A stretch of DNA of 64,000 nt from UBA6055 sp965214085. Lineage in GTDB: Bacteria > Chloroflexota > Anaerolineae > Aggregatilineales > Phototrophicaceae. Of this stretch, positions 35,355 to 43,465 are shown piece after piece. The position numbers and the translations under genes are program-made. Location: positions 248,001 through 312,000 of the forward strand of contig OZ243937.1 in NCBI GenBank assembly GCA_965214085.1, read 5' to 3'. The notes beneath the pieces were generated by a model that ran no database searches, was not told the origin of the DNA, and saw only the letters and a list, made by a program, of their open reading frames with translations. Position 1 is the stretch's first letter, and the number at the start of each line of letters is the position of its first letter.

Positions 35355-36797
35355 ATGAACGCAAACACGTCGCTTTCGGAACGCCCAACTATCGAACCGC
35401 GCTGGCTCTTCCCGCTAATCGACGCCGCGCTGGCTTTTTTTGCCTTCGGCTTGGCCTACGTCCTGCGTTACGAGCTGCGGATTTTCGGCCCGGACCCCGT
35501 ACAGCGCGCTTTTGACCCCTACATACCCTTCGCTGCCGTTTATGCGCTCTTGATTTGGCTGAATTACCAACGCAATGGCTTGTATCGCAACATCGCGGGC
35601 AGAGCCTGGCTGGAAGAGATCTATCTGATCGCCAGCAGCGTTGCGGTGTCCATCGTCATTGAGCTGGCGATGTTCTTCATCCTTCAGCCCTTGGCGACCA
35701 GCCGTCTGATGCTGCTATATGTGGCGGCGCTGACGGTGATCGTCGCTGCTATATCGCGACTGATACGGCGCTGGGCGCTGGCCTATTTGCGGCATCGGGG
35801 CATCGGTGTTCGCCGCGTACTCATCATCGGCATGGGCGAGGTCGGGCGGTCTCTGCTGGGCATCATGCTGTCGCGCCCGGAATTTGGCTACCGGCCCGTC
35901 GGATTCCTCGACGACGCCGCCGAAAAAAGCGCCATGAGCATGGGCCGCGTCGAGGCCATGGGCAGTACCGCGCAGTTGGCGCAAACTATCAAAGCCCAGA
36001 TGGTGGACACGGTCATCATCACCTTCCGCTGGAAGCATTACGATCGTATCCAAGAGCTGACTGAAGTTTGCCGCGCGGCCAATACCGATTTGCGGATTGT
36101 GCCGGAGATCATGCAGTTGAATATCCGCCAGGTGCAGGTCGAAAACCTCGATGGCATCCCGCTGCTTGGCATCGGCGCGCATCGCTCCTTCAGCCGCGCC
36201 GATCAATTCATCAAGCGCGCTTTGGACCTGGCGCTGGTGATAGCGACCCTGCCGCTGTGGGCGCCGGTCTGCCTGCTGGTGGCGCTGGCGCTGAAGTTCG
36301 AAGGCGCTGGACCGGTGCTGTTTTGGCAGGTACGCGTCGGCAAGGACGGACGGCAATTCCGCATGGTGAAGTTTCGTAGCATGGTGGAGGGCGCGGAAGA
36401 TCTGGAAGAAGCCATGCTGCGCGAATCGGGCGAAGACCCGCGGCATCCCAAGTTTAGCAACGACCCGCGAATCACCAAGGTAGGCGGATTCCTGCGGCGG
36501 ACCAGCCTGGATGAATTGCCTAACCTCATCAATGTCATCCGAGGTGATATGAGCTTGGTAGGACCGCGCCCGCCGACGCCGCGCGAGGTTACGCTCTACG
36601 AGCCGCGGCATACGCGCCGCCTGCAGATCACTCCGGGCATGACCGGCTGGTGGCAGGTGCGCGGGCGCAGCAACGTGCCCTTCGACGAAATGTGCGAAAT
36701 GGATATGTATTACATCGACAACTGGTCAATCTCAATGGACATCGAAATCCTGATGCTCACCATCCCGCGCGTCGTTTTGCGCAGCGGCGCCTTCTGA
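35355..36797 (+). CDS. Polyprenyl glycosylphosphotransferase (WcaJ/WbaP-like)
   Basis: A 480-residue membrane enzyme that starts polysaccharide repeat units by moving a sugar-phosphate from a nucleotide sugar to undecaprenyl phosphate. Residues 15-135 hold four membrane helices; residues 145-270 a CoA_binding_3/Rossmann-like domain (VRRVLIIGMGEVGRSLLGI); residue 285 a further hydrophobic anchor; then the catalytic domain with FRMVKFRSMV, RRTSLDELPNLINV, GDMSLVGPRPP and PGMTGWWQVRGR. Its 3' end overlaps the convergent TetR gene by 66 bases. Confidence 0.93.
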   Translation: MNANTSLSERPTIEPRWLFPLIDAALAFFAFGLAYVLRYELRIFGPDPVQRAFDPYIPFAAVYALLIWLNYQRNGLYRNIAGRAWLEEIYLIASSVAVSIVIELAMFFILQPLATSRLMLLYVAALTVIVAAISRLIRRWALAYLRHRGIGVRRVLIIGMGEVGRSLLGIMLSRPEFGYRPVGFLDDAAEKSAMSMGRVEAMGSTAQLAQTIKAQMVDTVIITFRWKHYDRIQELTEVCRAANTDLRIVPEIMQLNIRQVQVENLDGIPLLGIGAHRSFSRADQFIKRALDLALVIATLPLWAPVCLLVALALKFEGAGPVLFWQVRVGKDGRQFRMVKFRSMVEGAEDLEEAMLRESGEDPRHPKFSNDPRITKVGGFLRRTSLDELPNLINVIRGDMSLVGPRPPTPREVTLYEPRHTRRLQITPGMTGWWQVRGRSNVPFDEMCEMDMYYIDNWSISMDIEILMLTIPRVVLRSGAF

Positions 36798-37460
36798 CGC
36801 GGACTGCGATTGCGGCTGAACGATGCTTGCCAGACGGGCAATCGCTTGCCGCGTCATGGGCAGGAAATAGAGCGGACGCAGCTGGGCGTAGAGATCCCGC
36901 GCCAAGCCGAGCAGGTTGTCGGTGGCTGCTTGCCCAGGCGACCGGTCGTAGCACCAGAATATCAAGACCTGCATCAGAGTGGCATAGAGGGCGGCAGCCA
37001 TGTCCCGGGCTTGCTGCCCGCGCAGCGCGTCGGCGGATTCCAGTACAAGACGCTCCATGGCAATCGTGAGGCGCTGGGCGGATGATCCGGACATGAGTTC
37101 GAATTCGGCGCAGTCAACCATGGCGTCGGCGAAGACTGCCACAACCGCTTCGCGATCTTGAGCTAGGGTATGTACCGCGAAGGTCAGAGCCAGGCAATAG
37201 CGATCGGCCATGGCGCCAGCGGGCAGCGCATCAATCCGAGCCACCAGCTCGTCGATCTTCGCCTGAACCAGCGCCCGAGCAATCGCTTCTTTGCTGTTGT
37301 AGTGGCGTTTAACGGCGGCGAGTGGAAGTCCCGCCTGGGCGGCGATGTCGGGCAAGGCGACAGCTGAGTAGCCCAAGCGACGGAAGCAGGCGCCGCCCGC
37401 AGCAATTACAAGCTGTCGCGTTTCTGCATTATTGGGGTTTGGCTGGGTTCGCTTGTCCAT
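36732..37460 (-). CDS. TetR/AcrR-family transcriptional regulator
   Basis: A 242-residue regulator. The N-terminal helix-turn-helix is TRQLVIAAGGACFRRLGYSA followed by LPDIAAQAGLPLAAVKRHYN, with the recognition helix ending in the classic HYNSKEAIA. The C-terminal ligand-binding domain is helical and ends in a polar Ser/Gln/Asp-rich tail. The ligand and targets are unknown. It is divergent from sbcC and convergent with the sugar transferase (66-base overlap). Confidence 0.9.
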   Translation of the reverse strand: MDKRTQPNPNNAETRQLVIAAGGACFRRLGYSAVALPDIAAQAGLPLAAVKRHYNSKEAIARALVQAKIDELVARIDALPAGAMADRYCLALTFAVHTLAQDREAVVAVFADAMVDCAEFELMSGSSAQRLTIAMERLVLESADALRGQQARDMAAALYATLMQVLIFWCYDRSPGQAATDNLLGLARDLYAQLRPLYFLPMTRQAIARLASIVQPQSQSASEGAAAQNDARDGEHQDFDVH

Positions 37461-37598
37461 TTCAGCACTGATGTTGGCTTAATGCCGCGTAAGTTGCAAG
37501 TGGCTCTAGCCTGCTCCAGCGCCGGAGCTGAATCAGACGGCGCGGCTTGTGCTACACTCAGCTATGCGTAAACGCGCAGCCCGCAGCAGAGGCAAGTC

Positions 37599-40142
37599 AT
37601 GCTCCCAACCCGACTGGAAATGCGCAACTTCCTGGCTTTCCGCGCGCCCCAGCCCATCAGCTTCGAGGGCCTCGATCTGGCCTGCCTGTCGGGCGATAAC
37701 GGCGTCGGCAAATCCTCCATTCTGGACGCTATCACCTGGGCGCTCTGGGGCCGCGCCCGCGGCAAACGAGACGAAGAACTGATACACCAGGGGCAGGACG
37801 ACATGCAGGTCCAGCTCGACTTTGAGCAAGACGGCGCGCGTTACCGCGTGATCCGGCGGCGAGCGCGGGCCGGGCGCGGCAGCCGCGGCGCGCTTGACCT
37901 GCTGGCTTGGGGAGCGCAATCCTCCCCGCGCATCATCAACCAGGGTGGCATCCGCCGCACGCAGGAACAGATCAACGACTTGCTGCGCCTCGACTTTGAA
38001 ACTTTCGTGCATTCAGCCTACTTGCAGCAGGGCAGGGCCGATGCCTTTACGCTCAAGACCGCCGCCGAGCGTAAGCGTGTCTTGTCCGATATCCTGGGCT
38101 TGGAAAGCTGGACGCAATACGAAAACGAGTCCAAACAACGACTGAGCAGGCTGAGCGCGCAAGCGGATATCCTGCGACACGATATCAGCCGCATTGATGA
38201 CGAAATCGAGCGTGAGCCGCAGCTGAAAATCGAACTGGACGAGCTGACGCATGCGCTCCAGTCCGCGCAAGCCGCGCTTGATCAAGCCAGTCAGCACTAC
38301 GAGCAAGTGTCCAACGCGGCCGATTCGCTGCTTCGAGCGCGCGAGAACAAAGCCGAAACCGAGCGCCTTATCGAGAGTCGCCGCGCCGACATGGAAATGG
38401 CGCAAGCGGAGATCAAGCGCCAGAACGACAAGATCGCCGAGTATCAGCGAACCAGCGAGCAGGGCGAATCCATTGAAGCCGGCTACCAGCAGCTGGTGGC
38501 CGCGCGCGAGAATCAGGACCAGGCTTTGCAGCATCTGGCACGCCGGCAAGAATTAGACCGACAGATTCACCAGCTCGAGCGGACCCTGGCCGACCAGCGC
38601 GCCCAGTTAACGCGCGAAGCACAGGTCATTCGCGAGCGCATAAAGGGCTTAAATGTCATGCTCAATGAGGCCTCCGCGACCGATATGGCGGCGCTGCAAA
38701 GCCAGCTGCAGACCCTGGAAGCGCTCGACGCCCAACGCAACACAGCCAACAGCACGCGGCAGAAGCTGGTCGGGCAGCGCGCCAAGGTTGCGGCCAGCAT
38801 GGACAACCTAGAGTCTGAGGGCAAAGCGCTGAACCGGCGGCTTGAACAGTTGCAACGGGTCGAGGGCACGACATGTCCGCTCTGCGGCCAAGCGCTGACC
38901 GCGGCGCATCGCGACGAAACGCTAACGCAGCTGCAAGGCGAGCGCGACAGCTTACGCGTGTGCTACCGCGATTGCGCCGGGCAAATCCGCGCTATCGACG
39001 CCGAGCGCCGCTCGCTCGACGAACAGCTGGATACCTGGGCGCGGCAACTTAAAGACCTGCCCGCGCTCCAGCAGCAGTTGGGCGCAGCCAGCGAACAGCG
39101 CCGTCGCGCCGAAGAAGCGGCTGAGGCTTTGAAGCTGGAGGCGGCTGATCTGGCGCAAGTTGAGGCGCGGCTGACGGGCGATGACTACGGCCATGAAGCG
39201 CGCGCGCAATTGGAAGAGCTGGCTCGTCAGACTGAAACGGATTCCGCATCCTACGTCGATATCAAGTCGCAGATTGACAGTTTTGCCGCCTTCGACCGCC
39301 GGCGCAGCCAACTGGAATTTGCCAAAGCCAACTTGCCCGACGCGCTGCGCAGCCGCGACAATACAGCCCAGCGTCTGGAGCAACTGGGCCAGGCGCTGAC
39401 CGCCGATGAAGCCAAGCTGCAGGCGCTTGATACAGAGATAGAGAAGCTGGCCCGGAAATTGGGGCAAAATCGCGAGAGCCGCGAGTCCGTCGAAAAGCAT
39501 AGAGGCGAGGCGCAGCGGCTGCGCGAAAGCATTGCCATCAGGAAGCAGGAGTTGAACGCCATCGCCACCGGCCGCGAAAGCAAAGACCGTTTGAGCAAGC
39601 GGCTCGCCAAGCTGGAAAATCACATAAGCCTGACTAGCGAACTGCGTACAGCCTTTGGCAAGCAAGGCCTGCCGGCTATGATCATCGAAACGATCATACC
39701 CGAGCTCGAGGCGCAAGCCAATTTACTGCTGGCGCGCATGACCGACGGGCGCATGAATCTGCGTTTTAATACGCAGCGGGAGCGCGTTGACGGCAACCTG
39801 GACGAGACGCTCGATATCACAATCGCCGATGAATTGGGCGCGCGTCCCTACGAGCTCTTCAGCGGCGGCGAAGCCTTCCGCATCAACTTCGCCATTCGCA
39901 TCGCGCTCTCGAAATTGCTGGCTCGGCGCGCCGGCGCCCAGTTGCGCGCGCTCTTCATCGACGAAGGTTTCGGCTCCCAAGACGAAGCCGGCCGCGCCAA
40001 AATGCTGGACGCGATAAACGCCATCAAGAGCGACTTCGACTTGATTCTGGTCATCACGCACATCGATGAACTGCGCGATGCCTTCCCGCTGCAACTGCTG
40101 GTGACGAAGACGGCCGCTGGCAGCCAGGTTACGCTGCGCTGA
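37599..40142 (+). CDS. sbcC: SbcC/Rad50-family ATPase
   Basis: An 847-residue SMC-like ATPase. Walker A SGDNGVGKSSILDAITWALW (about residues 31-50), long coiled coils with a central zinc hook TTCPLCGQAL (about residue 424), then signature FSGGEAFRINFAIRIALS and Walker B LRALFIDEGFGSQDEAG. It should form the Mre11-Rad50-type nuclease complex that opens blocked DNA ends and hairpins. The nuclease partner sbcD is normally next door but is absent here. Such a hairpin nuclease would act on the long palindromes of this genome, which is inference. Confidence 0.9.
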   Translation: MLPTRLEMRNFLAFRAPQPISFEGLDLACLSGDNGVGKSSILDAITWALWGRARGKRDEELIHQGQDDMQVQLDFEQDGARYRVIRRRARAGRGSRGALDLLAWGAQSSPRIINQGGIRRTQEQINDLLRLDFETFVHSAYLQQGRADAFTLKTAAERKRVLSDILGLESWTQYENESKQRLSRLSAQADILRHDISRIDDEIEREPQLKIELDELTHALQSAQAALDQASQHYEQVSNAADSLLRARENKAETERLIESRRADMEMAQAEIKRQNDKIAEYQRTSEQGESIEAGYQQLVAARENQDQALQHLARRQELDRQIHQLERTLADQRAQLTREAQVIRERIKGLNVMLNEASATDMAALQSQLQTLEALDAQRNTANSTRQKLVGQRAKVAASMDNLESEGKALNRRLEQLQRVEGTTCPLCGQALTAAHRDETLTQLQGERDSLRVCYRDCAGQIRAIDAERRSLDEQLDTWARQLKDLPALQQQLGAASEQRRRAEEAAEALKLEAADLAQVEARLTGDDYGHEARAQLEELARQTETDSASYVDIKSQIDSFAAFDRRRSQLEFAKANLPDALRSRDNTAQRLEQLGQALTADEAKLQALDTEIEKLARKLGQNRESRESVEKHRGEAQRLRESIAIRKQELNAIATGRESKDRLSKRLAKLENHISLTSELRTAFGKQGLPAMIIETIIPELEAQANLLLARMTDGRMNLRFNTQRERVDGNLDETLDITIADELGARPYELFSGGEAFRINFAIRIALSKLLARRAGAQLRALFIDEGFGSQDEAGRAKMLDAINAIKSDFDLILVITHIDELRDAFPLQLLVTKTAAGSQVTLR

Positions 40143-40224
40143 ACTTTCGCCCTATTGCAGGGGCGTCCCAATAGTTGTCCCTGCGACCACAGTTGAAATA
40201 GGCTAGGATGGGTAGGGTAGATCC

Positions 40225-40437
40225 TCAACTCAGCTTCCGCCGCAACTCCTCCATCGCATCGCGCGAGCGCCGCCGCAGCTTGGCGCGAAAGTGGGCCGCT
40301 TCTATCGCGCTGTACTTGTTGCGCACAATCGCGACTATCTCTTCCATGCACTTCTTGCAAAAGACATTTTCCGCGTCAGAAAACGCGGCGGGGGGCAATT
40401 CTTGCTCGCAACGCACACAGGGCTTGAGTTCCGTCAA
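40225..40437 (-). CDS. Small zinc-ribbon protein
   Basis: A 70-residue protein with two Cys pairs, LKPCVRCEQELPP and NVFCKKCMEEI, then a basic helix (HFRAKLRRRSRDAMEELRRK). No ATG is available: an in-frame stop lies just before TTG 40464, and the second TTG, 40437, has AAGGAAG nine bases upstream, so I chose it. It resembles small HNH-associated or DksA-like zinc ribbons in size only; function unknown. Confidence 0.6.
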   Translation of the reverse strand: MTELKPCVRCEQELPPAAFSDAENVFCKKCMEEIVAIVRNKYSAIEAAHFRAKLRRRSRDAMEELRRKLS

Positions 40438-40516
40438 AGGAGCGGCTTCCTTTCGGTCGACCAATCATTGTACGCGATTCGGCTCTCAATTGGAATATGC
40501 TTCCGCCGCTCCATCA

Positions 40517-40791
40517 GGGTAATCGCATCACAATGGCAGTGACTGAAATGGCGTAAATTCGAACGGATAACCAAACACAGAGTTCACAGAGAGCACAGAA
40601 ATAAGCAATAATGTCATAAGTCAGGAGTGATTTTGAGAGATATTTGAAGTCTTTTTGGTGCTTCTTGCCGTATTCCAGTCCATCGAGTGCTTTGAATAGG
40701 CGTCTAAACACCTAAATCTCTGTGCTGGCGGTCAGTGTCTACGCGACCCTCTGTGCCCTCTGTAGTTAAATCAGTTTGATGCGATTATCCT
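40517..40791. mobile_element. MITE-like palindromic element, copy F
   Basis: A 275-bp copy nearly identical to copy B in its core. Its ends are GGGTAATCGCATCA and TGATGCGATTATCC; both have changed from GCAATC to TAATC/GATTA, so the terminal repeat stays paired. It occupies most of the gap between the zinc-ribbon gene and the dehydrogenase. Confidence 0.8.
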
Positions 40792-40879
40792 GCGGGGTTG
40801 GGGAGCAAAATTCGACAAAACGCGAACCTTGTGTCACAATCTAACCTCGCGTCAGAAATACTGATTTTATGTACTGCAG

Positions 40880-40962
40880 TTCTCGTCACAGATCGCAAAA
40901 GACACTTCTTATCATATATGGGCTGACGCAACCTGCCTGTTAAGACGTCTAACTGTGACGAG
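40880..40962 (+). promoter_or_regulatory. Inverted repeat before the dehydrogenase gene
   Basis: CTCGTCACAG (40882-40891) and CTGTGACGAG (40953-40962) are perfect 10-base complements 61 bases apart. The right arm runs into the ribosome-binding site GAGGAG. A possible -10 (TATCATAT, about 40910) lies between them. It could be an operator with TGTGA-type half sites or, if transcripts start upstream, a hairpin that masks the ribosome-binding site. Confidence 0.4.
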
Positions 40963-40973
40963 GAGAATCTGCT

Positions 40974-41981
40974 GTGAAGTTATGTGTCATTAAAGGCGAC
41001 GGCATCGGCCGTGAGGTGGTGCCAGCGGCGATCCGCGTACTGCGGCAAGTCATTCCCGATCTTGAAGTTGTCACTGCCGAGGCCGGCTGGGAAACCTTCC
41101 AGGCCACTGGCAACGCGCTGCCCGAAGAAACAGTGGCCACGGCACTGGGCGCCAAAGCCGTTCTCTTCGGCGCTTGCAGTTCCCCATCCTACCCGGTGCC
41201 AGGCTACTCTTCGCCCATTGTAAAGCTGCGCCGCTCCATGGAAACCTACGCCAATCTGCGGCCCACGCGCTATCTGCCGGTGCCCACGGCGCGCCCAGGC
41301 GTCGACCTGATCGTCGTGCGCGAAAATACCGAAGACCTCTACGTCGGCGACGAGCAAACCGATGACGCGGGCGACATCGGCACCGCCACCAAGCGCATCA
41401 CCCGCTACGCCACCGAACGCATCGCCCATACCGCCTTCCGCCTGGCTATGAGCGAGGGCCGCCGCTGTGTGACCATCGTGCACAAAGGCAACGTCATGCC
41501 GCAGACCGACGGCCTCTTCCGCCGCGTCGCTTACGAAGTGGCAAAGGAATACCCCGCCATCGAAACCGACGAATTGCTGGTCGATACCGCGGCCTACTGG
41601 ATGGTCAAAGAGCCGACCCGTTTTGATGTTGTGCTGACGCCCAACCTCTATGGCGACATCCTGTCCGATATGGCGGCTGCATGGGGCGGTGGCTTGGGAT
41701 TGGCGCCGGCGCTCAACCTGGGCGAAGAAGTCGCCGTCGCCGAGCCCGTGCACGGTTCCGCGCCTGATATCGCGGGCCAAGGCATCGCCAATCCGACAGC
41801 CGTCATCCTTAGCGCGGCCATGCTGCTGCGCCACCACTGGCGCATGCCCGAGCCCGCGGACAAGATTGACGCCGCCGTCACCGCCGCCCTTGAAGAAGGC
41901 GACTACACCGCCGATATCCTCGGCGTCAACGGCATGAGCACGACCGACTTCGCCGACATCATCTGCGCGCAGTTGGGCTAG
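40974..41981 (+). CDS. Isocitrate/homoisocitrate dehydrogenase family protein
   Basis: A 335-residue beta-decarboxylating dehydrogenase: KGDGIGREVVPAAIRVL, VRENTEDLYVG, THE conserved VTIVHKGNVMPQTDGLF, LTPNLYGDILSDMAAAWGGG and VHGSAPDIAGQGIANP. RENTEDLY is typical of the isocitrate and homoisocitrate branches rather than isopropylmalate dehydrogenase; the exact substrate is open. The coenzyme-binding loop suggests NAD. Start is GTG 40974, with GAGGAG 14 to 9 bases upstream. Confidence 0.88.
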   Translation: MKLCVIKGDGIGREVVPAAIRVLRQVIPDLEVVTAEAGWETFQATGNALPEETVATALGAKAVLFGACSSPSYPVPGYSSPIVKLRRSMETYANLRPTRYLPVPTARPGVDLIVVRENTEDLYVGDEQTDDAGDIGTATKRITRYATERIAHTAFRLAMSEGRRCVTIVHKGNVMPQTDGLFRRVAYEVAKEYPAIETDELLVDTAAYWMVKEPTRFDVVLTPNLYGDILSDMAAAWGGGLGLAPALNLGEEVAVAEPVHGSAPDIAGQGIANPTAVILSAAMLLRHHWRMPEPADKIDAAVTAALEEGDYTADILGVNGMSTTDFADIICAQLG

Positions 41982-41989
41982 TTCCGCCT

Positions 41990-42982
41990 TTATCCTTTAA
42001 GCGACGCGTATTGAACGCAGTCTTCGTAGGGTACAATCAGTACCTGATCTTCGTACAGTGTGTCCACGGACTGCAAGCCGTTGATGCTGGAAAATTGTCT
42101 GACGGTCATGTCATATTCGAGCGCGATTCGGAAGAGCGTCTCGTTGCGCACGACGATATGAAGGCAGTGTTCCGGCACGGCGGATTGGGCGCTGGAGGTG
42201 GGGGGAGTCGCGCTTAACGTCCCTGTCGCTGTAGGCGTTTCGGACAATGCGGCTGACGCCGTCGCCGTGAGCAGCGCATTAACAGTACCCGTCAGTTTGG
42301 GATCGCCAATGGTCGGGTCGTCGGTCGGATCCGGAGTCAGCCCAGTGGTAATGGGAGGAGAGACGGGCGATGTCGCAGTAGTCGGTGGCCCTTCGGTTGC
42401 TGTCGGTCGATCAGTCGGCGGTGGCACATCGGTCGCTGTCGGTCGATCAGTCGGCGGTGGCTCGTCAGTCGCTGTCGGTCGATCAGTAGGCGGTGGCTCG
42501 TCGGTTGCAGTCGGCTCGTCAGTCGGCGGTGGCTCGTCGGTGGCTGTTGGCTCGTCGGTGGCTGTTGGTTTGTCGGTCGCTGTTGGATTACCAGAAGTCG
42601 TCGCGTTAACGGACGGCTCATCAGTAGGCTCCTTATTATCCTCATTGCAATCTTCCACCTGCGACGCAATGTTAAAGAATTCGATGCTGATGTCGCTGGT
42701 AATACTTGGCAAACTGCCAAGCTGCAATTGGATGTCGCGCGTCAAAATCAAGGTGTCAGCACCGGCGCCGGCGGCGCAGCCATAAATGGCTTCATCGGTA
42801 TTCGCGGCGGTAATGGCGTCCGAAAGCTGGCAAGCCACGCCATCCACATAAATCTCGGCGGCTTGCGCGATGCCTGCCGTTAGCAGCAGAATGAGGGCGA
42901 TGAGCAAGCGCGCGCCTAATCCCAGTGGCAAAGCGTTTAGGTGTTGATTCTCGAGCAGCGTAGAGCGAGGGAAGGAGTTCAT
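41990..42982 (-). CDS. Secreted LysM protein with CSLREA-like N-terminus and Pro/Thr repeat linker
   Basis: A 330-residue exported protein. A signal peptide (LLIALILLLTAGIAQA, residues 23-38) is followed by YVDGVACQLSDAITAANTDE, which resembles the CSLREA start of Chloroflexota beta-helix surface proteins, but the beta helix is missing. Next comes a linker of repeated PTATDEPPPTDR-like 12-mers, then a Thr/Ser-rich stretch and a C-terminal LysM domain (HIVVRNETLFRIALEYDMTV). LysM should bind peptidoglycan or chitin-like glycans outside the cell. ATG 42982 has AAGG upstream. The stop is 8 bases from the convergent dehydrogenase. Confidence 0.82.
   Translation of the reverse strand: MNSFPRSTLLENQHLNALPLGLGARLLIALILLLTAGIAQAAEIYVDGVACQLSDAITAANTDEAIYGCAAGAGADTLILTRDIQLQLGSLPSITSDISIEFFNIASQVEDCNEDNKEPTDEPSVNATTSGNPTATDKPTATDEPTATDEPPPTDEPTATDEPPPTDRPTATDEPPPTDRPTATDVPPPTDRPTATEGPPTTATSPVSPPITTGLTPDPTDDPTIGDPKLTGTVNALLTATASAALSETPTATGTLSATPPTSSAQSAVPEHCLHIVVRNETLFRIALEYDMTVRQFSSINGLQSVDTLYEDQVLIVPYEDCVQYASLKG
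42400..42600 (-). repeat. 36-bp tandem repeats coding the Pro/Thr linker
   Basis: Units of 36 bases (GTCGCTGTCGGTCGATCAGT and on) recur about five times and encode PTATDEPPPTD[RE]. The protein frame is kept throughout. Copy number is likely to vary between strains. Confidence 0.8.
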
Positions 42983-43233
42983 AGCGACAACCTTGTTAAC
43001 CTCCAAATCTAATGAAATTGTACCCTAATGCCAGTTTCGCTACTTTCACGATTCGGATGAACTCTTAACATATTGGACTCTGGCTGGCGGCGCTCGCTTT
43101 GGCAAGGCCACTTTCCGCGGCGATAGGGCTATCCGCGGACTGCATGAGCACGGAAGACTTCGCCGACATCATTTTTGGTCAATTGGGCTGAAACCGTATG
43201 CCGTAGGATGTCCCACCCGGATCAGACGACAGT

Positions 43234-43258
43234 TGTAGGGGCGAGACTTGTCTCGCCC
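43234..43258. repeat. GGGCGAGA/TCTCGCCC inverted repeat
   Basis: Perfect arms GGGCGAGA and TCTCGCCC around CTTG, preceded by TGTAG. It is one of the short REP-like repeats found in several gaps and here abuts a truncated tRNA-like sequence. Confidence 0.55.
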
Positions 43259-43270
43259 AAAAGCGTGCGC

Positions 43271-43313
43271 TATTGCAAGGTCGGGCCGCGCTATCCGATT
43301 GAGCAACACAGCC
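43271..43313 (-). other. Truncated tRNA-like sequence (5' half, tRNA-Ala-like)
   Basis: On the minus strand GGCTGTGTTGCTCAATCGGA, then TAGCGCGGCCCGACCTTGCAA, reads as acceptor strand, D arm with its GG, and an anticodon loop containing TGC. After the loop the expected pairing strand, variable and T arms are absent and the sequence runs into the GGGCGA repeat. It cannot be a working tRNA; it looks like a relic, perhaps of an integration or repeat insertion in a tRNA gene. Confidence 0.45.
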
Positions 43314-43325
43314 AGATATATTTGC

Positions 43326-43354
43326 TTGACATATGCCGTCTTTTGGCGTAAATT
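43326..43354 (+). promoter_or_regulatory. Sigma-70-type promoter of the NYN gene
   Basis: TTGACA (43326-43331), 17 bases, TAAATT (43349-43354): a near-consensus promoter. Transcription would start at about 43361, giving a leader of roughly 105 bases with several hairpins before the NYN start. Confidence 0.7.
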
Positions 43355-43381
43355 CGGGTGACAATACTCCCTGGTGATCTT

Positions 43382-43443
43382 ACGAAAGTTCGTCAGGCAA
43401 TTTTCGGGAGGCTAGCGAAAATTCCTAGCCTCCCTGTTTATTG
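43382..43443 (+). promoter_or_regulatory. Leader with mutually exclusive hairpins (possible attenuator)
   Basis: Three pairings compete. CGAAA (43383-43387) can pair with TTTCG (43402-43406). ATTTTCG (43400-43406) can pair with CGAAAAT (43416-43422), leaving GGAGGCTAG in the loop. GGGAGGCTAG (43406-43415) can pair perfectly with CTAGCCTCCC (43425-43434), followed by TGTTTATTG, like a terminator. The layout is that of a transcription attenuator or riboswitch-like leader. I recognise no known class. Confidence 0.5.
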
Positions 43444-43465
43444 TAGCCAAGTCTACGGACCAAGG

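Noticed and set aside
42400..42600. Regular short repeats as a possible CRISPR array
   Set aside because: The 36-bp units are contiguous with no unique spacers and encode a Pro/Thr linker in frame.
43271..43313. Functional tRNA gene
   Set aside because: The 3' strand of the anticodon stem and the T and acceptor arms are missing.
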